From: Chromobacterium haemolyticum DSM 19808
Lineage (GTDB): Bacteria; Pseudomonadota; Gammaproteobacteria; Burkholderiales; Chromobacteriaceae
DNA: 64,000 nucleotides
Direction of reading: 5' to 3'
Assembly: GCF_000711885.1 (NCBI RefSeq)
Contig: NZ_JONK01000025.1
Location: forward strand, 1-64,000
Shown here: positions 52,591-61,337 of the stretch, piece by piece
How positions within the stretch are numbered: the first letter of the stretch is position 1
Layout: each line of letters opens with the position of its first letter
Made by a program: the position numbers and the translations under genes
Notes under the pieces: model-generated
Seen by the model: only the letters and a program-made list of their open reading frames with translations
Database searches by the model: none
What the model was told of the DNA's origin: nothing

Positions 52591-52642
52591 CAGAACCTGT
52601 TCAAAGTCTCGCGAGCAAGAGCGAGATCGTGAACCGGCTCTC
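52591..52642 (+). repeat. Dispersed GCCTGTTCAAAG element, miniature deleted copy
   Basis: AACCTGTTCAAAGTCTCGCG joined to GAGCGAGATCGTGAACCGGC, so most of the interior is lost. It lies against the cbcW stop codon at 52641. Confidence 0.65.
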
Positions 52643-53504
52643 AGCCGTCGGCCGCGGCGCCCCCTTCCGGCGCGCGGCCGAAACTTTCTGTGATCCGGTC
52701 CAGGATGATGGCCAGCAGCACCACCGCCAGCCCGCTCTCGAAACCGAGGCCGACGTCCAGCCTCTGGATGCTTGCCAGAACATCGTTGCCCAGGCCGCCG
52801 GCCCCCACCATGGAGGCGATAATCACCATGGACAGCGCCATCATGATGGTCTGATTGACCCCGGCCATGATGGACGGCAGCGCGATGGGCAACTGGACCT
52901 TGAACAGCAATTGCCACGAGGTGCAGCCAAAGGCGTTGCCAGCCTCCACCTGCTCCCGATTCACCTGGCGGATGCCCAGGTTGGTCAAGCGCACCGCCGG
53001 CGGCACCGCGAACACCACGGTGGCCAGGATGCCCGGCACCCGCCCCAGTCCGAAGAACATTGCCGCGGGAATCAGATAAACGAAAGCCGGCATGGTCTGC
53101 ATGAAGTCCAGCGCCGGCCGTACCAGAGCGTTGGCCAGCCGCCAGCGGGCGCAACAGATGCCCAGCGGCACGCCCAACATTAGGCTGACGCAGGTGGCGG
53201 ACAGGGTCAGAGCCAGCGTGGCGACGGTCTGGCTCCAGAAGCCGGTGGCCCAGATCAGGCCCAGCGCCGCGCAGACGAAGACGGCAAACTTCCAGCCCAG
53301 ACGCCACAGGCCGATGCCAGCGAATAAGCCGGCTAGCGTCCATGGCGGCACGCCCTGCAATAACGCTTCCACCAGAGTAGCGAACCAGTCGATGCCGCCG
53401 CCGACGGCGTCGAAGGCGCCGGCATTGTTTTCCAACAGAAAATGGATGATCTGATTGACCCAGCTGCCTATCGGCAGCGGAGCCTGGGGGCTGGTGTCGG
53501 ACAT
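52641..53504 (-). CDS. cbcW: Choline/betaine ABC transporter permease (CbcW-like)
   Basis: A 287-residue inner-membrane permease. About six or seven hydrophobic helices; the EAA-loop-like segment RQVNREQVEAGNAFGCTSWQL contacts the ATPase. The QTMPAFVYLIPAAMFFGLG stretch is typical of ProW/OpuAB-type permeases. Start at 53504 with AGGAA upstream. It pairs with the ATPase gene 79 bases upstream; a separate second permease is not seen, so it probably forms a homodimer. Confidence 0.91.
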   Translation of the reverse strand: MSDTSPQAPLPIGSWVNQIIHFLLENNAGAFDAVGGGIDWFATLVEALLQGVPPWTLAGLFAGIGLWRLGWKFAVFVCAALGLIWATGFWSQTVATLALTLSATCVSLMLGVPLGICCARWRLANALVRPALDFMQTMPAFVYLIPAAMFFGLGRVPGILATVVFAVPPAVRLTNLGIRQVNREQVEAGNAFGCTSWQLLFKVQLPIALPSIMAGVNQTIMMALSMVIIASMVGAGGLGNDVLASIQRLDVGLGFESGLAVVLLAIILDRITESFGRAPEGGAAADG

Positions 53505-53583
53505 GCGGCGTGTTCCTCGTCTCGCCGGGCGCGCCAGGGACGGCGAGAGCCACGCCCCCGCGCCGGCGACGCCCGTTGGGGGT

Positions 53584-54630
53584 TCAGTGGTGGGAGGCCG
53601 CGCTTGGGCGGTGCTGGGACAACTTGCTGAGCACGCTGCTGGTGGTGATTACGCCCAGGCAGCGGCCGTCGTCGTCCCGCACCTGCAGCGGTTCGGCCTG
53701 TGCTTGAAGCCGCAACAGCACATCGGACAGGCTACAGGACGGCTCCACGTGCGACGCGGCAGCCAGGCGCGGCGGCGGCGCGGCTTCTATCAGGTCCTTG
53801 GCCTGCAGATAGCGCGAGGTGTCCACGCTTTTGAAGAAGTTGCGCACATAGTCGTCGGCCGGACATTCAATGATTTCGCGCGGGCTGCCCACCTGCACCA
53901 GCCGCCCGCCCTCCATGATGGCGATACGGCTACCGATGCGCAGCGCCTCTTCCAGATCATGGGAGACGAAGACGATGGTGCGGCGCTGCTCGCGCTGCAA
54001 TTGCAGCAGCAAGTCCTGCAACTCCGCGCGCTTGAGCGGGTCCAGCGCTGAAAAGGCCTCGTCCATCAGGATCAGCGAAGGATTGACCGCCAGCGCGCGC
54101 ACCAGGCCCACCCGCTGCTGCATGCCGCCGGAGAGTTGATGCGGATACTTGCCGGCAAAGTCGGCCAACCCCACTTGCTCCAGCACTTCCCGCGCCCGCG
54201 CCTCGCGGGCCTTGCGCCCGAGACCAGCCACTTCCAGGCCAAAGGCGGCGTTGTCCAGCACCGTGCGGTGCGGCATCAGCGCAAAGCTCTGGAACACCAT
54301 GCTCATGTCGCGGCGGCGCAAGGCCACCAATTGCTTGGGCGACAGCCGGGTCAGGTCCTGGCCGTCCAGCCGGATCTGGCCGGCGCTCGGCTCCAGCAAG
54401 CGGTTGATCAGGCGAATCAGCGTGGATTTTCCGGAGCCGGACAAGCCCATCAACACGAAGATTTCACCTGCGCGCACCGAGAACGATACGTCGTTAACGC
54501 CCACCACCGCCCCGGTGCGCCGAAACACTTCGTCCTTGTTCTCGCCGGCCCGCAGTAAGGACATCACTTCCGCCGGCTTGCCGCCGAACACCTTGTAGAG
54601 GTGGCTGACCTCGACCTTGATCGTTTGCAT
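53584..54630 (-). CDS. cbcV: Choline/betaine ABC transporter ATPase (CbcV-like)
   Basis: A 348-residue ABC ATPase of the ProV/OpuAA type. Walker A GLSGSGKST (residues 62-70), Q-loop VFQSFALMPHR, signature LSGGMQQR, Walker B LILMDEA and H-switch VSHD. The C-terminal region (about 275-348) is a short regulatory extension with one CBS-like half (LQVRDDDGRCLGVITTSSVL). Start ATG at 54630 with GGGAG upstream; the 13 preceding codons in frame are not conserved. A 9-bp direct repeat at 54728-54757 lies about 100 bases upstream. Confidence 0.93.
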   Translation of the reverse strand: MQTIKVEVSHLYKVFGGKPAEVMSLLRAGENKDEVFRRTGAVVGVNDVSFSVRAGEIFVLMGLSGSGKSTLIRLINRLLEPSAGQIRLDGQDLTRLSPKQLVALRRRDMSMVFQSFALMPHRTVLDNAAFGLEVAGLGRKAREARAREVLEQVGLADFAGKYPHQLSGGMQQRVGLVRALAVNPSLILMDEAFSALDPLKRAELQDLLLQLQREQRRTIVFVSHDLEEALRIGSRIAIMEGGRLVQVGSPREIIECPADDYVRNFFKSVDTSRYLQAKDLIEAAPPPRLAAASHVEPSCSLSDVLLRLQAQAEPLQVRDDDGRCLGVITTSSVLSKLSQHRPSAASHH

Positions 54631-54727
54631 CCCGGCTCCCTTCGGCGCGACCGCCGACAATTCGAACAATGTTTAACGCAAATCAAGGTTCAAGATAGAA
54701 AGGAAGGGCCTCGCCAAGTAACGGTAT

Positions 54728-54757
54728 TCCGACATCAAGCCGCTCAAATCCGACATC
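54728..54757 (-). promoter_or_regulatory. Direct repeat TCCGACATC, 21-bp period, upstream of cbcV (candidate GbdR site)
   Basis: TCCGACATC occurs at 54728-54736 and again at 54749-54757, exactly 21 bases apart (two helical turns), about 100 bases upstream of the cbcV start. AraC-family regulators commonly bind direct repeats with this spacing, and GbdR is encoded nearby. No matching pair was found by eye before fdhA, cbcX or gbdR. Confidence 0.45.
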
Positions 54758-54859
54758 CGCGCGCAAAACCGGCTGGCATAGGCCTGGCCGCCGGCTCCAG
54801 TGCCGGCTTTCGTCTCCAGCCCGGCTGGCCGGTGTCGTAAAAAAACCGCAATCCGCCGT

Positions 54860-54909
54860 TAGAACCTGCTCAAAGCTTGCCGCGCTTCGCGGGATACGGC
54901 GTTGAAAAC
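54860..54909 (-). repeat. Dispersed GCCTGTTCAAAG element, half copy
   Basis: AGAACCTGCTCAAAGC followed by GATACGGCGTTGAAAAC is the reverse complement of the right third of the element. It runs into the terminator at 54912. Confidence 0.65.
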
Positions 54910-54911
54910 AA

Positions 54912-54938
54912 AAACGCCCGCCCCGGCCGGGCAGGCGT
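54912..54938 (-). terminator. Intrinsic terminator downstream of gbcB
   Basis: ACGCC-C-GCCC (54914-54923) pairs with GGGC-A-GGCGT (54929-54938), one mismatch, 5-base loop, followed on the minus strand by TTTTTGTTTT. It would end the dgc-gbc transcript before cbcV. Confidence 0.78.
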
Positions 54939-54965
54939 GGAGGACAGGGAGGCGACGGACGCGCG

Positions 54966-55108
54966 CTCAGACCTGTCAAAGGCTGCCGCGCTTCAATGGC
55001 GCCCTGTTGAAAACACACTCAAAACGCGCAATATCGCTTGTGCACCCCGCTTTTTAGCTTGCTCTCGCCTTGTTTCGCCGCGGCTCGCGAGACTTTGGGC
55101 AGACGCTC
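54966..55108 (-). repeat. Dispersed GCCTGTTCAAAG element, inverted copy
   Basis: Left end ACCTGTCAAAGGCTGCCGCGC, interior CTTGCTCTCGCCTTGTTTCGC, right end GCTCGCGAGACTTTGGGCAG. It reaches the gbcB stop codon at 55107. Confidence 0.75.
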
Positions 55109-56222
55109 AGCGATCCACCACCAGATCGGTCAGCGGCAAGCTGCAGCAAGGCAGGAAATAACCCTGCTCCACTTCGCGCGGCCGGATGCCTCCCTGATGC
55201 CTCATGTCCACCCGGCCTTCCAGCAGGCGGCTCTTGCAACTGCCGCACACGCCGCGGGTGCAGGACGCAGGCAGACGCATGCCCTTGGCCAACGCGGCCG
55301 CCAGCACGGTCTGTCCCGGCGCCACCGACAAATCGTCACCCGTTTTGGCGAAGCGCACATTGAAACCGCGGCTCTCGACGCTGGGCTGCGGCGTCCACCC
55401 TCCTTCTTCCGGCGGCGCGGCGCTGAGCTCGGCGAAATTGAAGCTTTCCTCGTGATAACGGCTCATGTCGAAACCGCACAGTTTCAGCAGCTCCCGCACC
55501 CCGGCCATATAGGGCGCGGGACCGCAGCAGAACACCTGGCGCGCGAGCAAGTCCGGCGCCATGCGCTCAATCAGCGTCCGATCCAACCGGCCAATCAGGC
55601 CGGCCCAATCCGGTTCGCCCGCCCGGTGTTCGCAAATCACCGCCTGGCTGAAGGTGGGATGGATGCTGGCCAGCAGGCTCAGTTCCTTGCGAAACACGAT
55701 GTCGCGCGGAGAGCGCGCGCTGTGTACAAACAGGATGTCGGCGCCGGAGGCCAGGTCGGTCAACGCCCGGGTCATCGACATCAGCGGGGTGATGCCGCTG
55801 CCTGCGGACAGAAAGAGATAGGGCGAACCAGGGTGGCGCGCATAGCTGAACTCGCCGGCTGGCCCCAATACCCGTAGCGCCATTTCCGGCCGCAGATGCT
55901 CATGCAGCCAAGAGGAAGCGACGCCGCCGGGAATGCGTTTGACGGTGATGGACACCCGGTCCGGCCGGGTGGGCGTGGACGACAGCGTGTAACAGCGGTT
56001 GACCGCAACTCCGTTGATGTCCAGTTCCAGCGTGATGAACTGGCCGGGCAAGTAATGGAAACGGCGCGGCGGTTCGGCGCGGAACACGAAGGTTTTCACA
56101 TCGTGAGTTTCCTCTCGCGCCTGAACGCAGACGAGCAGGCCGTCCTCGCCGGCGCGCCACAGCGGCAGGTCGGCGGTTTGCGGAAGGGTGTCCAATAGGC
56201 TGACCGGCGGCGCACTATTCAT
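55107..56222 (-). CDS. gbcB: Glycine betaine oxygenase reductase component
   Basis: A 371-residue electron-transfer protein for GbcA. FAD-binding ferredoxin-reductase domain (about 30-150, RCYTLSSTP and VKRIPGGVASSWL), NAD domain (LFLSAGSGITPLMSM, VFCCGPAPYMAGV), and C-terminal plant-type [2Fe-2S] domain (ASCTRGVCGSCKSRLL with later PCCS). It moves electrons from NADH to the Rieske oxygenase. Start ATG at 56222 overlaps the gbcA end by 8 bases, so gbcA and gbcB are co-transcribed, unlike the divergent arrangement I remember in Pseudomonas. Confidence 0.92.
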   Translation of the reverse strand: MNSAPPVSLLDTLPQTADLPLWRAGEDGLLVCVQAREETHDVKTFVFRAEPPRRFHYLPGQFITLELDINGVAVNRCYTLSSTPTRPDRVSITVKRIPGGVASSWLHEHLRPEMALRVLGPAGEFSYARHPGSPYLFLSAGSGITPLMSMTRALTDLASGADILFVHSARSPRDIVFRKELSLLASIHPTFSQAVICEHRAGEPDWAGLIGRLDRTLIERMAPDLLARQVFCCGPAPYMAGVRELLKLCGFDMSRYHEESFNFAELSAAPPEEGGWTPQPSVESRGFNVRFAKTGDDLSVAPGQTVLAAALAKGMRLPASCTRGVCGSCKSRLLEGRVDMRHQGGIRPREVEQGYFLPCCSLPLTDLVVDR

Positions 56223-57501
56223 GGTCCCGCCGTTCCCGCTCCAGGCCATCGCCCAGACGCTGCGTGTACCATTGAGTGAATTTCTCCACCAAGGACTCGG
56301 TATACGGCGAATAAGGACCGGGCCGATAGGCGGAGCCGTTGATGCCGCACTGCGACTCCTCCACCAGCCGACGGTCCTGCTGATTGGTGGCCTTCCATAC
56401 CCTGGTAAGGTTGTCCACTTCATAGTCCACGCCTTCCACCGCGTCCTTGTGCACCAGCCAGGTGGTACGCACCAGCGTGCTGTCCACCGACAGCGGCAAG
56501 GCGGTGAAGGTGACGATATGGTCGGCCATGAAATGGTGCCAGGAGTTGGGCTGGGTCCAGAACGACAGACCGCCGGACGCCGGATCGCTCAGATCGCCCA
56601 GCAGCTTGCGACAGGCCGCGCCGGTGTCCACGGTCTGAGACTGGCCCTTGCGGTCCAGCGGCATGCGCATCGCGCGGAAGCCGGACACCTCGGACAGGCG
56701 CTCGATCTCGACCGAGGGCAAGCCGCCGGCCTCCCAGCGCGCGTGGTGCTCGGCGACGACGCGCTGGTAGTCGGCCAACCCGGAGGCTTGCTCGGCCCGG
56801 GGCGCGAAGCCGTAGCTGTAGGCGTACAGCGAGACGGTCAGCTCCGGATGGTTGGCGGTGCAGTGATAGCACTCGCGGTTGTTCTCCATGGTCAGCTTCC
56901 AGTTGCCGGCCTCGACGATGTCCACCTGGGCCGCCACCTTGCACTCGTCGATGCGGTGCGGCGCGATATAGGGTGCCATCCGCTCCATCATCTCGTCGAT
57001 ATCCTCCGGCGGCTGCTCGGCAAGGCAAACGAACAGCAGCCCTTCCAGGTTTTTCAACGCCACCGGCTTGAGGCTGTGATGCGTCGGGTCGAAGCCGTCC
57101 TCCATATGGTCAGCGAAGATCAACCGGCCAGACAGATCGTAAGTCCATTGATGGTAGGGGCAGACCAGATTGCCCACCGAGCCCTGACGCTCGGCGCACA
57201 GCCGCGAGCCGCGGTGGCGGCAGACATTGTGAAAGGCGCGAATGGCCATATCGTCGTCGCGCAGGATCAGGATGGGGTCGCGCCCCAACTCCACGGTCAG
57301 GTAGTCGCCCGGCTCGGGTATTTCCGCGCTGACGCCGACATAGATCCAGTGACGGCGGAAAATGTATTCAAGATCGGCCTCGAACACCTGCGGCGAGCGA
57401 TAGAACGGCGCCTCCAGACTGTAACCGGGACGGCGGCGGGCCAGCAGTTCGCGCAGCGGGGCCGTGGTCGCAGCCGGGAAGGGAATGACGCTATGGGACA
57501 T
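56215..57501 (-). CDS. gbcA: Glycine betaine Rieske oxygenase, catalytic subunit
   Basis: A 428-residue Rieske non-haem iron oxygenase that demethylates glycine betaine to dimethylglycine with release of formaldehyde. Rieske ligands C94/H96 (CRHRG) and C114/H117 (CPYHQW); mononuclear iron site in ENNRECYHCTANHPE with H213 and H218. Start ATG at 57501 with AGGAG upstream. It follows etfB by 27 bases, so oxygenase and dimethylglycine genes form one long operon here. Confidence 0.94.
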   Translation of the reverse strand: MSHSVIPFPAATTAPLRELLARRRPGYSLEAPFYRSPQVFEADLEYIFRRHWIYVGVSAEIPEPGDYLTVELGRDPILILRDDDMAIRAFHNVCRHRGSRLCAERQGSVGNLVCPYHQWTYDLSGRLIFADHMEDGFDPTHHSLKPVALKNLEGLLFVCLAEQPPEDIDEMMERMAPYIAPHRIDECKVAAQVDIVEAGNWKLTMENNRECYHCTANHPELTVSLYAYSYGFAPRAEQASGLADYQRVVAEHHARWEAGGLPSVEIERLSEVSGFRAMRMPLDRKGQSQTVDTGAACRKLLGDLSDPASGGLSFWTQPNSWHHFMADHIVTFTALPLSVDSTLVRTTWLVHKDAVEGVDYEVDNLTRVWKATNQQDRRLVEESQCGINGSAYRPGPYSPYTESLVEKFTQWYTQRLGDGLERERRDHE

Positions 57502-57528
57502 GTCTCGCTCCTCTCAATGGCAGACGGC

Positions 57529-58302
57529 TCAGAAATCGACGAGCCGATGTTGGCGCAGGTAATCCAGCACCGCTTGCGCTTTCTCGACGGAATCTCCCTG
57601 TTTTACGACGCGCCCTCCAGCCGCCGCGTCGTCGCCGGCAATCGCCCCCATCAGGCGCTCCAGGCCGCTGCCGCGCTGCGCCGCCAGCGCCCGGGCGCGT
57701 TGCGCCGGCTCCAGCCTGGGCGCCGGCATGGCCCCCCCCTCCGCCGCGCGGCGCGTCACCACGCCGCGTTGCAAACCGGCCCAGGACCAGCGCGGCTCCG
57801 CGCCGTCCGGCTTGACGCTGGCCAGCAGCGGCGCCTGGGCCGCCAGCCGTCGCCTCCGCCCCCTGGTCAGGCCTTGCAACGCCCGCCATTCTCCGCCCTC
57901 TTCCGTCAAGGACAGCACTCCGGGCAAAAGCGGGCGGTCCAGGCCTTCGGCCAATAGATACGGCAGCAACGCCGACGCCTCGCCGCCCCCGGAGCGTTCG
58001 CCGCACAAAATCAGTTCGAAATCGCCCAGCGCGGCGATCAATGCCGGCGTCGGATCGCTGCCCGCCGGCAACTGCAACACGGCGATGGCCGCCGCGCCCT
58101 GGGCCAGATAGTCGGCCAGCGCCGTCTTGTCCGCGTCGCCGGCGTGCAATACCACGAAGGCGCGGCCCAGACGGCGCGCCAGCGCCAGCGCTGCCAGATC
58201 GCCCGGGCCGGCGCAGGGCCGCCCGCTGACCGGGTGAGGCGCCGGAGCCACCAGCACCGCCGTTTTCGCCGCAGCGGCGGCGGAGAAAACCGTCTCGCTC
58301 AT
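57529..58302 (-). CDS. etfB: Electron transfer flavoprotein, beta-type subunit of the dgc operon
   Basis: A 257-residue ETF small subunit. The N-terminal part starts with an Ala-rich stretch then a nucleotide-binding fold (DLAALALARRLGRAFVVLHAG, FELILCGERSGGGEASALLPYLLAEGL). It diverges from the housekeeping EtfB in lacking an obvious AMP-binding consensus but matches the dedicated DgcAB-associated Etf in position. It overlaps etfA by 4 bases. Confidence 0.85.
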   Translation of the reverse strand: MSETVFSAAAAAKTAVLVAPAPHPVSGRPCAGPGDLAALALARRLGRAFVVLHAGDADKTALADYLAQGAAAIAVLQLPAGSDPTPALIAALGDFELILCGERSGGGEASALLPYLLAEGLDRPLLPGVLSLTEEGGEWRALQGLTRGRRRRLAAQAPLLASVKPDGAEPRWSWAGLQRGVVTRRAAEGGAMPAPRLEPAQRARALAAQRGSGLERLMGAIAGDDAAAGGRVVKQGDSVEKAQAVLDYLRQHRLVDF

Positions 58303-59396
58303 TTCCCCATCTCCTTGCCCTCAAGCTCCAGCAAGGCTTGCAAGGCGTGAATGAAGGACTGGCAGTCGTCGATCACGCTGAGGTCCGCCCGCTTGACCAT
58401 GGGCGCGGCCGCGTCCAGATTGACTGCGATCACATGGCGGCAAGCCTTGATGCCTTGCAGGTGCTGCACCGCGCCGGAGATGCCCAGCGCCAGATAGGCG
58501 CTGGCCTGCACGCTGCGGCCGGTGGCGCCCACTTGCTGGTCGCGACGGAAGCGTCCGTCGTCCACGGCCACCCGCGAGGCGCCCACCGCCGCGCCCATGG
58601 ACTCCGCCAGCCGCAGAAAGGCCGGCACATCGCTGACCCCGTTGCCAGCGGCCAGGATCAGGTCCGCCTCTTCCAGCGCCAGTTGCGAGGCAGGGCTGGC
58701 GACGCAGCCCAGATCCCTCACCCGTTCCTCCGCCTCCTCCAACCGGCAAGCCAGCCTCGCCCCCAGCCCGACGAAGGGCAGACGGACATCGGCCACGCCG
58801 CGCGCGAGCAAGAGCGCCTGGGCTCGCGGATGCACGCTGAAGCCCGCACCCGGCCGGCGGCGGCGCACGCCGTCGGCGGCGATTTCCACAACGTCGGTCA
58901 ACACCGACAGGCGCTCGCGGCAGGCGAAGCGCCGGCCCAGGTCGGCGTCCTCGCCGCGGTCGGCGAACAGGGCATGACGCGGCTGCTCCCGCCGCCACAG
59001 CCGCTGCAACAAGGCCAGCTTGGCTTCCGGCGCAAAGCCCGGATCAGCCGGCGTCAAGACGCGATCCAAGGCCAGTTCCGCCAGTTCGGCGTCGGCGCAC
59101 CCCTCCATGCCGAACAGCACCGCCAACACCTCCTCGCTCCGACCGGCCAGCAGCGCGGCGGCGGCGATGGCCTCGCGCGCCGCTTCATCCAGCTGCCCGC
59201 GCTCGGCGTGCGCCACCACCAACAACCGTCCATCGAACGGCCCAGCGCTACGCAGCGGCTTGAGCTTGACCGCGCTCGCCGGCGGCGCTTCGCGAAGGCC
59301 GCCGTCCTCGCCCAGCACAATGCGCTTGAGCCCGCCCGGCGAAAGTATCCAGGGCCGGCGCGGGTCCACTCGCGAGGCGGTTGGCTTCATCTTCAT
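58299..59396 (-). CDS. etfA: Electron transfer flavoprotein, alpha-type subunit of the dgc operon
   Basis: A 365-residue ETF large subunit. The C-terminal FAD domain has the diagnostic VGATGRSVQASAYLALGIS and AVQHLQGIK motifs and the adenine-binding VIAVNLDAAAP. The N-terminal ~45 residues are extra and rich in Arg/Pro. It accepts electrons from dimethylglycine oxidation and delivers them to the membrane. GGAGGAAGC precedes the start; a 4-base overlap couples it to dgcB. Confidence 0.9.
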   Translation of the reverse strand: MKMKPTASRVDPRRPWILSPGGLKRIVLGEDGGLREAPPASAVKLKPLRSAGPFDGRLLVVAHAERGQLDEAAREAIAAAALLAGRSEEVLAVLFGMEGCADAELAELALDRVLTPADPGFAPEAKLALLQRLWRREQPRHALFADRGEDADLGRRFACRERLSVLTDVVEIAADGVRRRRPGAGFSVHPRAQALLLARGVADVRLPFVGLGARLACRLEEAEERVRDLGCVASPASQLALEEADLILAAGNGVSDVPAFLRLAESMGAAVGASRVAVDDGRFRRDQQVGATGRSVQASAYLALGISGAVQHLQGIKACRHVIAVNLDAAAPMVKRADLSVIDDCQSFIHALQALLELEGKEMGK

Positions 59397-61336
59397 GCTT
59401 CCTCCTTCACGGCCTGGCCTTGCGGCGCCGCGCCCCGCCCTTGCCCGGTTTCTGGGCCGGTATCCAGACGTTCCGCCACCAGTTCCGCCAATTCCACCAC
59501 CTCCGCCCGCTCGCCGCTGACGCCCTCAAGCATCGCGGTGCAATTGGGGCAAGCCACCACGACGCGGCCGGCGCCGGCAGTTCGGACGTCGTCCATGCGC
59601 ATGTCCGGAATCCGGCGCGACCCCGGCACGTCGGTAAAGGCCGCCCCGCCGCCCCAGCCGCAGCAGCGGGCGTCGCGGCCGGAACGGCTCATCTCCACCA
59701 CCTGGATGCCGATGCCTGCCAGCACGCGGCGCGGCGCGGCGTAGCCCTCGTTGTAGCGGCCGAGGTAACAGGGGTCGTGATAGCTCAGCGGCTCCGTCGA
59801 GTCGCGAGAGCGCACGCGAAGCGCGCGCGTCTCCAGCAACTGGTCCAGCAGCCGGCTGTGATGCCAGACTTCGTAATGTCCGCCCAGCGCCGGGTACTCA
59901 TTGGCCAGACAGTGAAAAACATGCGGGTCCGGCGTGACGATGCGGGCAAAACGATAGCGCCCCAGCGTGGCGATATTGGCCAGCGCCAGCCGCTGAAAGC
60001 CCGCCTCGTCGCCCAGCCGGCGCGCCAGATCGCCGCAATCGCGCTCGGCTTCGCCCAATGCCGCGACGCGCAGACCGGCGGCCTTGAGCACGGTCAGCAA
60101 GGCGCGCAAAGCGCGCTGGTAGCGCATGTCGAAAGCGCCCTCGCCCGCCAGCAGCAGCCAATCGACCGACTCCCCTTCGCGCAGCAGCGGTAGATCCAGG
60201 TCTGTCGCCCAGTGGTAGCGGGCGCGCAGCGGATGACCGCCGACGGTGTCGGTATGCCGCAGATTAGCCAGCGCCGCCGCACCCTTGCCCGGCAGCTCGC
60301 CCCGCGTCAGGGTCAGGTGTCGGCGCAGGTCGATCACCGCGTCGACATGTTCGATCAACATCGGGCAGTTTTCCACGCAAGCGCGACAAGTGGTACAGGA
60401 CCATAAGGTATCCGCCTCCAACACGCCGCCGACGATCTCCCCATCCGCGCCCGCGGCCACGGTCGCCGGCCGGCCCGGATGCGGGCTGCCGGCGTAAGCC
60501 GGACCGCCGCCGCCCATGGCCGTCACCAGGTCCTGGATCAGGCGCTTGGGGTTGAGCGGCTGGCCGGCGGCAAAGGCGGGACAGGCGGCTTCGCATTTGC
60601 CGCATTGCACGCAAGCGTCGAAGGACAGCAGCCGGTTCCAGGCGAAATCGACCGCCCGCGCCGCGCCCAGCTCGCCGGCGGCCAGGTTCAAGGGCTTCAG
60701 ATCGGCGGACTTGCCGACGAAACGCTCGGCGCGCGGGTGGAAGGCCAGGTGCAGCAAACCGGCCACCGCGTGTTTCATCGGCCGGCCCAGGCCTATGCCC
60801 AGAGCCAGTTCCGCGCCGCCCAACGCCAGCAGTGACAAAGCGACGGCGGCCAGCCCTTGCCCTGCGGCGCTCAACCAGACGTCGCCGCCGGCCAAGACTG
60901 CGGCCAGCAGCGCGCCCAACGCGAAACAGGCCAGCCGGGCCGGCAACAGCTGCCATTCTCCCTGAGACAGCCGGGCCGGCGGCGCGCGGCGGCGCGCGCG
61001 CATCAAGGCCGCGCCGATCAACATCAGAACGGCCGCCGCCGCCAGCAGCAGGTCCAGCCAGCGCTGATGCAGCAGCAGGCCGTAATTGAGCGCGATCAGC
61101 AACAGCGCCGCCGTCCCGCCGCCAGCCGCCGCCACATGGGCCCGCGCCGCGGCCGGATCGCGGGCCACCACGCGGTGCAGGTCCATGAAGTAACGCTTGG
61201 GCGCGGCCAGCAGGCCGCGCCAGGATGCCGGAGCGGCACGCCCTCGCCGCCACAACCCCGCGCGCCGAAGCAGGCCAGCGCTCAGCAGCAGCGCGCCCAA
61301 CCAGAACAGGCCGCTAAGGAGGTAGGGGAAACTCAT
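59393..61336 (-). CDS. dgcB: Dimethylglycine catabolism membrane Fe-S protein
   Basis: A 647-residue membrane-bound iron-sulfur protein. N-terminal hydrophobic helices (about four or five, to ~residue 185), two ferredoxin [4Fe-4S] motifs (CVQCGKCEAACP and CTTCRACVENCP), and two CCG domains (HDPCYLGRYN, CCGWGGG; VVACPNC). It resembles heterodisulfide reductase D/GlpC-type proteins and likely passes electrons from DgcA via Etf to the quinone pool. Start ATG at 61336 with AAGGAT upstream, two bases before the dgcA stop. Confidence 0.92.
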   Translation of the reverse strand: MSFPYLLSGLFWLGALLLSAGLLRRAGLWRRGRAAPASWRGLLAAPKRYFMDLHRVVARDPAAARAHVAAAGGGTAALLLIALNYGLLLHQRWLDLLLAAAAVLMLIGAALMRARRRAPPARLSQGEWQLLPARLACFALGALLAAVLAGGDVWLSAAGQGLAAVALSLLALGGAELALGIGLGRPMKHAVAGLLHLAFHPRAERFVGKSADLKPLNLAAGELGAARAVDFAWNRLLSFDACVQCGKCEAACPAFAAGQPLNPKRLIQDLVTAMGGGGPAYAGSPHPGRPATVAAGADGEIVGGVLEADTLWSCTTCRACVENCPMLIEHVDAVIDLRRHLTLTRGELPGKGAAALANLRHTDTVGGHPLRARYHWATDLDLPLLREGESVDWLLLAGEGAFDMRYQRALRALLTVLKAAGLRVAALGEAERDCGDLARRLGDEAGFQRLALANIATLGRYRFARIVTPDPHVFHCLANEYPALGGHYEVWHHSRLLDQLLETRALRVRSRDSTEPLSYHDPCYLGRYNEGYAAPRRVLAGIGIQVVEMSRSGRDARCCGWGGGAAFTDVPGSRRIPDMRMDDVRTAGAGRVVVACPNCTAMLEGVSGERAEVVELAELVAERLDTGPETGQGRGAAPQGQAVKEEA

Positions 61337-61337
61337 G

